Shown here: positions 1 through 5,431 of the stretch, one piece after another
Layout: each line of letters begins with the position of its first letter
How positions within the stretch are numbered: position 1 is the first letter of the stretch
Assembly (NCBI GenBank): GCA_039810005.1
Contig: JBDHWD010000100.1
Coordinates: 1-10,734 of the forward strand
Direction: 5' to 3'
Length of the DNA: 10,734 nt
DNA from: JAMLIA01 sp039810005
GTDB taxonomy: Bacteria > Chloroflexota > Chloroflexia > Thermomicrobiales > CFX8
Notes under the pieces: model-generated
Database searches by the model: none
Seen by the model: the letters and a program-made list of their open reading frames with translations, nothing else
What the model was told of the DNA's origin: nothing
Program-made: the position numbers and the translations under genes

Positions 1-117
1 GCGCTGCATGCCCACCACATCGTCCCGCTGTCGCAGGGCGGCACTAACGCGATCGACAATCTCATTACCGTCTGCGGTGCTTGCCATCGGCAGATCCACG
101 CCGGCGCACCCTGGTAG
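1..117 (+). CDS. HNH endonuclease, C-terminal fragment (5' end outside window)
   Basis: Reading frame 1 is open from the first base to the TAG at 115-117 and gives 38 residues. They contain HAHHIVPLSQGG, then N16 and N20 of the TNAIDNL segment, then CGACH and a final QIHAG. This is the typical end of an HNH nuclease domain: the His pair that begins the beta-beta-alpha metal fold, the central Asn, a zinc-binding CxxC, and the closing His. HNH domains bind a divalent metal and cut DNA. The partner CxxC expected upstream lies outside the window, as do any other domains, so I cannot say whether this is a stand-alone HNH protein, a McrA-like restriction enzyme, or part of a mobile element. A much longer frame starting at base 8 overlaps it, but that part shows no protein-like pattern before residue 92. 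Confidence 0.8.
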   Translation, partial: ALHAHHIVPLSQGGTNAIDNLITVCGACHRQIHAGAPW

Positions 118-131
118 GTCAGCTTCGCCTC

Positions 132-147
132 CTGTCCTCACGGACAG
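132..147 (+). terminator. Hairpin after the HNH gene, possible terminator
   Basis: CTGTCC (132-137) and GGACAG (142-147) form a perfect 6-bp stem with a TCAC loop, 14 bases after the HNH stop codon. It is followed by AAATATT and not by a clean T run, so intrinsic termination is only a possibility. The rest of 118-280 shows no gene or clear promoter hexamers. Confidence 0.3.
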
Positions 148-280
148 AAATATTCCCCGCCCGTCGCACCTCTTGCGCTGTCCAAACGCATCGCGACACC
201 CGCCGCGCGCATCGTTACTCTCGTCAACGTGCCCACAACGGTGTGCGCACAATGAGGATTTCGATGTGGAAGGACACCTC

Positions 281-1651
281 ATGGTCATCAGCGAGCGCCG
301 CCGCTCGAACGAGGTCGTTGGCGATCTCATGCTCCGCGCCCTGCGGAATCGCATTCGTGGCAATGTCATCCTCTCCGACGATCCGCAGTACGAAGCAGAA
401 CGCGAAGTCTTCAACGCCGGCGTAACGAAGCGCCCGGCAGTTATCGTCCAGGTCGCCGATGCGAAGGATGTTGCGACCGCACTGGCCTTCGCCCGCATGC
501 ACGACATGCCGGTCGCCGTCCGTGGTGGCGGTCACTCAACGCCAGGCTATGGACTGGTTGACGATGGACTGGTCATTGACCTCTCGCTGCGCAAGGACGT
601 CGAAGTCGATGTCGAGCGTCAAGTCGCCCGCGCCGGCACTGGTCTGCGGGCCGGCGAGTACGTCGCGGCAACCGAGAAGTACGGCCTGGTCTCGCCGGTT
701 GGCGATGCCTCGCACACCGGCCTTGCCGGCCTGACGCTGGGTGGTGGCTACGGCTGGTTGAGCGGCAAGAGCGGTCTGGTGATCGATAACCTGCTGGCGG
801 TTGAGATTGTCACCGCCGATGGCCAGATCCTCCGCGCTAGCGAGGATGAGAACGCGGATCTCTTCTGGGCGCTGCGCGGTGGTAGTGGTAACTTCGGCGT
901 CGCGACGACCTTCGAGTTCAAGCTGCAGCCATTGACGCAGGTTCTCGGTGGTCTGCTAGTCTTCCCCTATGCCCGCGCCAGCGAGGTGCTGCGCGCCTAC
1001 CGCGACCTCACCGCGACCGCACCGGACGAGCTGACTTCCTACGCTGTGCTGGCGACGATGCCGGACGGGATGTCGATTGCGGCGATCATGCTCTGCTACT
1101 CCGGCGACATAGCCGAAGGTGAGCAGGTGATCGCGCCGCTGCGGGCAATGGGTCCGGTTGCCGACATGGTGCAGCCGATGCCGTACTCCGGCATGACGGC
1201 GCTGACCGAAGACATGGCCCCGATGGGATTTGCCCGCGAGGACGTCTGGATGAACGTTCGCGGCCTCAGCGATGAGACGCTCGACACGCTGATCGAGCTG
1301 GCCGCTCCGGAGCGCTCGCACGGCAGCGCCATCATCATCAAGCAGCTGAACGGTGCTGCGTCGCGCGTCTCTCCGAGCGCGACCGCGTTCCCGCACCGCA
1401 ATCTCCCATACAGCGTTCTGCCGCTGGCGATGTGGCCGAAGGACATCGACGGCTCACCGCTCATCGCCTGGGTGGATGAGGTCGAAGAGGCGATGGCCCC
1501 GATCACCGGCGGCGTCTACGTCAACGGCGCGCACAGTCACCCATCGTCGATGGTCTACGGCGCGAACTACGAGCGCCTGGCGCGGATCAAGGCCATCTAC
1601 GACCCGGAAAACCTGTTCCGCTCGAACGAGAACATCGTCCCTGCTGAGTAG
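281..1651 (+). CDS. FAD-linked oxidase, berberine-bridge (BBE) family
   Basis: This 456-residue flavoenzyme belongs to the FAD_binding_4/BBE family, whose members oxidise alcohols, sugars or natural-product scaffolds and pass electrons to oxygen or another acceptor. Residues about 50-220 form the FAD-binding PCMH domain. RGGGHS carries H85, the usual 8-alpha-histidyl FAD attachment site. GLAGLTLGGGYG (147-158) and WALRGGSGNFG are further family hallmarks. The C-terminus, from YGANYERLARIK (426-437) through NLFRSNENI (444-452), is the BBE motif. The second attachment residue, a Cys in bicovalent members, appears to be Ala (A143 in GDASHTG), so FAD is probably held through one bond. No signal peptide is seen, so it should be cytoplasmic. 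ATG 281 was chosen because GGAAGGA (268-274) lies 6 bases upstream and the family similarity begins soon after it; the frame stays open further upstream but looks random. The substrate cannot be told from sequence. Confidence 0.88.
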   Translation: MVISERRRSNEVVGDLMLRALRNRIRGNVILSDDPQYEAEREVFNAGVTKRPAVIVQVADAKDVATALAFARMHDMPVAVRGGGHSTPGYGLVDDGLVIDLSLRKDVEVDVERQVARAGTGLRAGEYVAATEKYGLVSPVGDASHTGLAGLTLGGGYGWLSGKSGLVIDNLLAVEIVTADGQILRASEDENADLFWALRGGSGNFGVATTFEFKLQPLTQVLGGLLVFPYARASEVLRAYRDLTATAPDELTSYAVLATMPDGMSIAAIMLCYSGDIAEGEQVIAPLRAMGPVADMVQPMPYSGMTALTEDMAPMGFAREDVWMNVRGLSDETLDTLIELAAPERSHGSAIIIKQLNGAASRVSPSATAFPHRNLPYSVLPLAMWPKDIDGSPLIAWVDEVEEAMAPITGGVYVNGAHSHPSSMVYGANYERLARIKAIYDPENLFRSNENIVPAE

Positions 1652-1661
1652 GTCGCGCATT

Positions 1662-1689
1662 GGCTACCGGTGGGCATTCATCGGTGGCC
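1662..1689 (+). terminator. Hairpin between the oxidase and the small gene, possible terminator
   Basis: GGCTACCG (1662-1669) pairs with CGGTGGCC (1682-1689), 8 bp with one G-U pair and a 12-base loop. It begins 11 bases after the oxidase stop. The following bases (GATTCATTC) are only partly T-rich, so this could be a weak terminator or an RNA-stabilising 3' hairpin. Confidence 0.28.
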
Positions 1690-1712
1690 GATTCATTCAA
1701 CTGGAGCCATGT

Positions 1713-1958
1713 GTGAACAGCATCCTCCCCGGCCCATATGAACCACTGCACGACGGCATCATCACGCTCGACGACGTCGCCGCCATCGTGCTCAGCGATC
1801 TGCCATCAATGACGGAAGCCGACATGGCCGCGATTCTCTGCGCGATCATGTCGGAGGGTGACCTGCCGGTGATTCGCATCATCGAGCCGATCATCCGCGG
1901 CGAGCTGACTCGCCGTCGTGCGCTCTATCCGGTCACTGCGTCACTCTCGACGCTATAA
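1713..1958 (+). CDS. Small protein of unknown function, 81 residues
   Basis: I do not recognise this family. The frame starts at GTG 1713, with TGGAG (1702-1706) 6 bases upstream, and ends at TAA 1956-1958. The 81-residue product is acidic in its first half (LDDVAAIVLSDL, MTEADMAAIL) and basic near the end (GELTRRRA). It looks soluble and mostly helical, with one Cys (residue 43) and no membrane segment or zinc motif. The ATG at 1709 runs into a stop after ten codons, so it is not the start. The same frame is open upstream into the oxidase gene, but that part is an out-of-frame shadow. It could be coded on the oxidase transcript if the hairpin at 1662-1689 does not stop transcription. The even spacing of hydrophobic residues and the ribosome site favour a real gene, but homologues were not checked. 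Confidence 0.55.
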   Translation: MNSILPGPYEPLHDGIITLDDVAAIVLSDLPSMTEADMAAILCAIMSEGDLPVIRIIEPIIRGELTRRRALYPVTASLSTL

Positions 1959-2042
1959 CCCACACTTCCTCTCTTCCCGCCCGCTGCGGATCTCGGCTGC
2001 CCTTAGCGCCGGTTCCCAGCGGGTGTTCCTGTGTAACTCGGC

Positions 2043-2048
2043 TATACT
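2043..2048 (+). promoter_or_regulatory. Candidate -10 box of the radC promoter
   Basis: TATACT matches the bacterial -10 consensus at five of six bases, in an otherwise GC-rich gap, and lies 24 bases before the radC ribosome site. I find no good -35 hexamer at 16-18 bases upstream, so this remains a candidate. Confidence 0.35.
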
Positions 2049-2086
2049 GCACACATCTTCTGCGTCTGAATGAAGGGAATTGCGCG

Positions 2087-2809
2087 GTGGCCGAAGCCGA
2101 AGCGGGTGCGCGCGCCTGGCTGGGGATGAAGGAGCTTCCGGAAGAGGAGCGACCGCGTGAGAAGCTGAGACTGCGCGGACCGGGTGCGCTATCCAATGCT
2201 GAGCTCGTCGCCATCCTGCTGAACACTGGCACGAAAGAAGAGCCGGTCACGATGCTGGCCCAGCGGATCATCGCCGAGAGCGGCAGCCTGCGTGGCCTGA
2301 TGCGCCGCGATCTCGATTCGCTGCTGACAGTCCGTGGTCTCGGACCGGCAAAAGCGATCAAGCTCCTGGCGTCGATCGAGCTGGGCAAACGCATCGCCCA
2401 GATCACGCCGGAAGAGCGCGCGCAGATCCGTGGGCCGGAAGACCTGGCCGTCCTGTTTCAGCCGATGATGGTTGCGCTGGAACATGAAGAGCTGCGAGTC
2501 GCGGTGCTCGATACGAAGCACCGTCTCGCGCGTGTCGTCACTGTGTATCAGGGCAGCGTGAACAGCGCGCAGGTGCGCGTGGCCGAGGTATTCCGCGAGG
2601 CAGTGCGGGCAAACAGCCCGGCCATCGCGATCGCCCACAACCACCCTAGCGGCGATCCGACGCCATCGAGCGCTGACATCACCCTGACAGCTGAGCTTGC
2701 CCGCGCCGCGGCGCTGCTGGATATTGACCTGATCGACCACCTGATTATCGGCGACGGTCGCTGGGTGTCACTGCGTCGCCTGGGTCTGGGCTTTCCGACT
2801 GGGCGCTGA
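2087..2809 (+). CDS. radC: RadC family JAB/MPN metalloprotein
   Basis: The 240-residue product has the full RadC layout and usual length. The N-terminal part (GALSNAELVAILLNTG, 33-48) and a helix-hairpin-helix segment (LLTVRGLGPAKAIKLL, 79-94) form the UPF0758 N-terminal domain. The C-terminal JAB domain holds the JAMM zinc motif: H184, H186, S194 and D197 in HNHPSGDPTPSSAD fit HxHx7Sx2D exactly. RadC proteins were once linked to DNA repair in E. coli, but that link was withdrawn and the biochemical role is still uncertain; a metal-dependent hydrolase or nuclease-like role in DNA processing is only inferred. The start is GTG 2087, backed by GAAGGGA (2072-2078) 8 bases upstream. The internal ATG 2126 (M14) matches where many homologues begin and is the alternative, but has no comparable ribosome site. 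It stands alone, with about 110-130 bases free on each side, which suggests its own transcript. Confidence 0.93.
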   Translation: MAEAEAGARAWLGMKELPEEERPREKLRLRGPGALSNAELVAILLNTGTKEEPVTMLAQRIIAESGSLRGLMRRDLDSLLTVRGLGPAKAIKLLASIELGKRIAQITPEERAQIRGPEDLAVLFQPMMVALEHEELRVAVLDTKHRLARVVTVYQGSVNSAQVRVAEVFREAVRANSPAIAIAHNHPSGDPTPSSADITLTAELARAAALLDIDLIDHLIIGDGRWVSLRRLGLGFPTGR

Positions 2810-2920
2810 GCGCTGATCACGCATTCAGTTGCGTAAATCGCATGCCTCGCAGAAGATGGACGCGGGGAGAGGATGGGAGGCTGATGAGAACTCGGTAGGA
2901 ACAGGTGATGGAGGTTCGCG

Positions 2921-4012
2921 ATGAGCGATTCCGCCCAGTGGTGGACGATTGGGCTACTTGTTGCCTTCATAGTTATCGGCCTGGCGATGATCTTTCTATC
3001 GCGAGGCGACCGGGGTGTGACTGACACTTCGTATCCCACATTTCTCAAGAAACAGGCTGCCGCGAAGGCAGCTGAGCCTGCGCAGGTGCTTGCTGTCGAT
3101 AGCGCACCTGCACCAACCAGCGCTGACGTAACCCTCACGCGCTTTCTCTACGCCGCCGACGCAGTGGCCGACGGAATTGGTAACGCTGCCGCCAAGTCTG
3201 CGGCGCTGTCCTCAATCGATGTCACAGCAGTTGAGGACGCCGGGATGGCGGCGACTCTTGCCGAGGGCGGCGACGTGCCCGACGTTGAGCAGTCTGTCGC
3301 TTCTCCGAGCGCTTTGACAACTGAGCCGGCCATTCCAGTTGTCGGCACCGAGATTTCCGAGCGCGACTGGACGATCGATCAATCGCGGGCCGCTGCGGTG
3401 GCTACCGGAGACGCTGCTGGGACGCACGGGGAAGCTGTCGCAGGCGAGACTGTGGCACCTGATCAGGCAATGGCGGCGCAACACGCAGAGGAGACCGATG
3501 AATCCGCAATAACTGAGCATCGAGCGGCAGCTGAACGGGCAGCGACAGCGGAACACGCTTCAGCTTCCGAGCAGGTCGGCGTTGTGGGCCAGGTTGGTGC
3601 TGCCGATGTCGCGTCAGAGACCCCGTCAGCCGCGCCGATGTCGTCCGTTGGCTCATCGGACGCGACGATCCAGACGGTCCAGATCGCGGAGTTGCACCAC
3701 GGCGCAGATGGCCACGAGCACGCCAGCGAGTGGATCGTCATTGCCAACGAGAGTGCGGAGACGGTCAACCTGGCCGGCTGGCGTCTGACTGATGAGGGTG
3801 AGAAGCACGTCTATACTTTCCCGCCCGTCGGGCTCGCGACTGGTGGGCGGCTGAACGTGTATATGGCGCAAGGCACGGACACCGCCGCAGCGCTCTATGT
3901 CGGGCGCAGTCAGCGCTGGTGGAACAACGACGGTGATTGCGCGTACCTCTTCGATGCCGCCGGCACGCTCGTTGATCGCCATTGCTATGGGAGCGCCGCG
4001 CAGACCGGCTAG
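2921..4012 (+). CDS. Membrane-anchored protein with Ala-rich linker and lamin-tail domain
   Basis: The 363-residue product has three parts. Residues 9-27 (TIGLLVAFIVIGLAMIFLS) form one hydrophobic membrane segment with no signal-peptidase or lipobox pattern. Residues about 45-245 are low-complexity, rich in Ala, Glu, Thr and Ser, with likely helical stretches such as EHRAAAERAATAEHASASEQ. Residues about 250-357 resemble a lamin-tail domain (LTD): IAELHHGADG, EWIVIANESAETVNLAGW, RLTDEGEKHVYTF, then WWNNDGDCAYLFDAAGTLVD. LTDs are small Ig-like beta folds found on many bacterial surface proteins and nucleases; here no catalytic domain is attached, so a binding or scaffold role is inferred. C340 and C355 could form a disulfide. 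Ribosome site GGAGG (2910-2914) is 6 bases before the ATG. Positive charges follow the membrane segment, which argues for a cytoplasmic C-terminus, against the usual place of LTDs. The specific role is unknown. Confidence 0.82.
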   Translation: MSDSAQWWTIGLLVAFIVIGLAMIFLSRGDRGVTDTSYPTFLKKQAAAKAAEPAQVLAVDSAPAPTSADVTLTRFLYAADAVADGIGNAAAKSAALSSIDVTAVEDAGMAATLAEGGDVPDVEQSVASPSALTTEPAIPVVGTEISERDWTIDQSRAAAVATGDAAGTHGEAVAGETVAPDQAMAAQHAEETDESAITEHRAAAERAATAEHASASEQVGVVGQVGAADVASETPSAAPMSSVGSSDATIQTVQIAELHHGADGHEHASEWIVIANESAETVNLAGWRLTDEGEKHVYTFPPVGLATGGRLNVYMAQGTDTAAALYVGRSQRWWNNDGDCAYLFDAAGTLVDRHCYGSAAQTG

Positions 4013-4031
4013 ATCCTGAACATCCCTTAGT

Positions 4032-4056
4032 GCTCGGGCGCGACGTTGCCCCGGGC
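4032..4056 (+). terminator. Candidate intrinsic terminator after the lamin-tail gene
   Basis: GCTCGGG (4032-4038) pairs with CCCGGGC (4050-4056), 7 bp with one G-U pair and an 11-base loop, followed by TTCTT (4057-4061). It begins 20 bases after the stop of the lamin-tail gene. The T tract is short, so it may instead be part of a structured leader for the acyl-CoA dehydrogenase gene downstream. Confidence 0.4.
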
Positions 4057-4078
4057 TTCTTACGCTCCGTGCAGAAGC
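4055..4078 (+). repeat. Second inverted repeat in the acyl-CoA dehydrogenase leader
   Basis: GCTTCT (4055-4060) and AGAAGC (4073-4078) are perfect reverse complements, 6 bp apart by a 12-base loop. Its left arm overlaps the last two bases of the preceding hairpin and its right arm overlaps the first two of the next palindrome. Confidence 0.4.
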
Positions 4079-4093
4079 GGCAACGTTTGCCGC
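4077..4093 (+). promoter_or_regulatory. Perfect 7-3-7 palindrome, candidate operator before the acyl-CoA dehydrogenase gene
   Basis: GCGGCAA (4077-4083), a CGT spacer, and TTGCCGC (4087-4093) make a 17-base perfect inverted repeat ending 5 bases before the ribosome site at 4099. Size and symmetry fit an operator for a dimeric repressor such as the TetR or LacI types that often control fatty-acid degradation; a protein bound here could block transcription. As RNA it would also fold into a 7-bp hairpin. No regulator gene is in the window to pair with it. Confidence 0.45.
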
Positions 4094-4112
4094 CATCCGA
4101 AGGGAGATACCG

Positions 4113-5261
4113 ATGGACTTCCGGCTCACTGATGAGGAGCGCGCCGCGCAGGCGCTGGCCCGCGAGTTCACCGAGCGCGAGATCGTGCCGGTCGCGGCCG
4201 AGTACGACCAGCAGCATCGCTTTCCGCGCGAGATTCTGCAGCGCGCCGCGCAGGCCGGGTTGACCTCGCTGACAGTCCCCGAGGAGTACGGTGGAGCCGG
4301 CGCATCGCTGATGACGCTCGCGCTCGTCTCCGAGCAGTTCGGCTGGGGCTGCGCCGGAATCGCGACCTCGCTCGGCATCAATACACTGGCTGCCGACCCA
4401 ATCCTCCTGGCCGGGCGAGATGATCAGAAGCGCGAGTATCTTGGGCGCATGAACGAGGGCGAGCTCGGCGCGTATGCGTTGACGGAGCCTGCGGTTGGCT
4501 CCGATGTCTCCGGGCTGACGACGCGCGCGAGATCCGTTGGCGACGAATACGTGCTGAACGGCAGCAAGATCTGGATCTCCAACGCCCCGCACGCAGACTT
4601 CTTCGTCGTGTTTGCCAAGACCGATCCGGAGTCCGGCCGCAAGGGGATCAGCGCCTTTGTCGTCGAGCGCGACACACCCGGGCTCGATGTTGGCAATCCA
4701 TTGCCGAAGCTCGGGCAGCGCTCGTCTCCTGCGGCAGAGGTCTTCTTCAATGACGTTGTCGTTCCGGAGCGTAATCGGCTTGGTGAGGAAGGTGACGGCT
4801 TTCTGATCGCGATGGGCGTCTTCGATCGCTCACGACCGATGATCGCCGCCATTGCGGTCGGTGTGATCCAGCGCTGCCTCGACGAATCGCTCGCCTACGC
4901 GCTGGAGCGGCAGACGATGGGGCAGCCGATCATCCAGCACCAGTCGGTTGGCGACAAGATCGCTCAGATGGCGGTCCGCGCTGAGGCTGCACGCCTGCTG
5001 ACCTACCAGTCGGCAGCGCGCTACGACGCCGGAGAACGCAACACGCTGGAGTCGGCCTACGCCAAAGTTTTCGGCGCAGACAGCGCGATGTGGGCAGCGA
5101 CTGAGGCCGTGCAAGTCTTCGGTGGCAATGGCTATTCGGAGGAGTTCCCGGTCGCCAAGCTGTTCCGCGACGCGAAGCTGCTCCAGATCTACGAGGGCAC
5201 GAGCGAGATTCAGCATCACGTCATTCGCCGCGAGCTGATTCGCGCACGCACGACAAGATGA
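4113..5261 (+). CDS. Acyl-CoA dehydrogenase, medium-chain (MCAD)-like
   Basis: This 382-residue FAD enzyme introduces the trans-2 double bond into acyl-CoA, the first oxidative step of beta-oxidation, and normally passes electrons to electron-transfer flavoprotein. All three domains are present: the N-terminal helical domain (1-115), the middle beta domain with signature LTEPAVGSD (123-131) and WIS (164-166), and the C-terminal helical domain with FDRSRP, QVFGGNGY and RDAKLLQIYEGTSEIQ. The catalytic base is E361 in YEGTSEIQ, the position used by short- and medium-chain enzymes and not the long-chain/isovaleryl position. FDRSRPMIAAIAVG strongly recalls mammalian MCAD. Start ATG 4113 has GAAGGGAG (4099-4106) 6 bases upstream. 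It lies 170 bases before the fused beta-oxidation gene. Chain-length preference is inferred; a branched-chain or short-chain substrate is possible. Confidence 0.93.
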   Translation: MDFRLTDEERAAQALAREFTEREIVPVAAEYDQQHRFPREILQRAAQAGLTSLTVPEEYGGAGASLMTLALVSEQFGWGCAGIATSLGINTLAADPILLAGRDDQKREYLGRMNEGELGAYALTEPAVGSDVSGLTTRARSVGDEYVLNGSKIWISNAPHADFFVVFAKTDPESGRKGISAFVVERDTPGLDVGNPLPKLGQRSSPAAEVFFNDVVVPERNRLGEEGDGFLIAMGVFDRSRPMIAAIAVGVIQRCLDESLAYALERQTMGQPIIQHQSVGDKIAQMAVRAEAARLLTYQSAARYDAGERNTLESAYAKVFGADSAMWAATEAVQVFGGNGYSEEFPVAKLFRDAKLLQIYEGTSEIQHHVIRRELIRARTTR

Positions 5262-5431
5262 CGCAACGCTTATACGCATTTTGTCGCAACGTGCAGTAAC
5301 ATAGCCGTACCTTTCTTCGATAGTGATCGTGGCGGAAGACGCGAATCGCGGCGACCAGCCCGTGATGACACGCCAACGATCCGCGACGATCCGGCCAGAG
5401 CGCCATGCGTGGCGCGGACGGAGAGTTCGCT
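5262..5431 (+). other. 170-base gap with short direct repeats and a hairpin
   Basis: This gap holds CGCAACG twice (5262-5268 and 5285-5291, 23 bases apart), CGATCCG twice (5377-5383 and 5387-5393, 10 bases apart) and a perfect hairpin, GCGCCA (5400-5405), TGCG loop, TGGCGC (5410-5415), just before the next ribosome site. I see no convincing -35/-10 pair and no T-tailed terminator. The length and repeats leave room for a separate promoter for the fadN-fadA pair. Confidence 0.4.

Noticed and set aside
8..280. Upstream part of the long frame that runs into the FAD-linked oxidase
   Set aside because: It overlaps the HNH gene tail in another frame, is rich in Arg/Ser/Pro like a GC-rich shadow, and has no oxidase similarity; a strong ribosome site marks ATG 281 instead.
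1353..1712. N-terminal extension of the 81-residue small gene into the oxidase gene
   Set aside because: The extra residues (Arg/Ser/Trp-rich) are an out-of-frame reading of the conserved BBE end of the oxidase.
2819..2834. Short hairpin ACGCA / TGCGT after radC as terminator
   Set aside because: Only 5 bp and followed by AAATCG, with no T run.
2548..3138. Minus-strand open frame spanning radC and the lamin-tail gene start
   Set aside because: It is antisense to two supported genes, shows no recognisable motif, and crosses an intergenic gap.
5405..5431. Nine-codon extension of the fused fadN-type gene from ATG 5405
   Set aside because: No ribosome site precedes it and it lies in a perfect hairpin; GGAGAG at 5420 fits ATG 5432.
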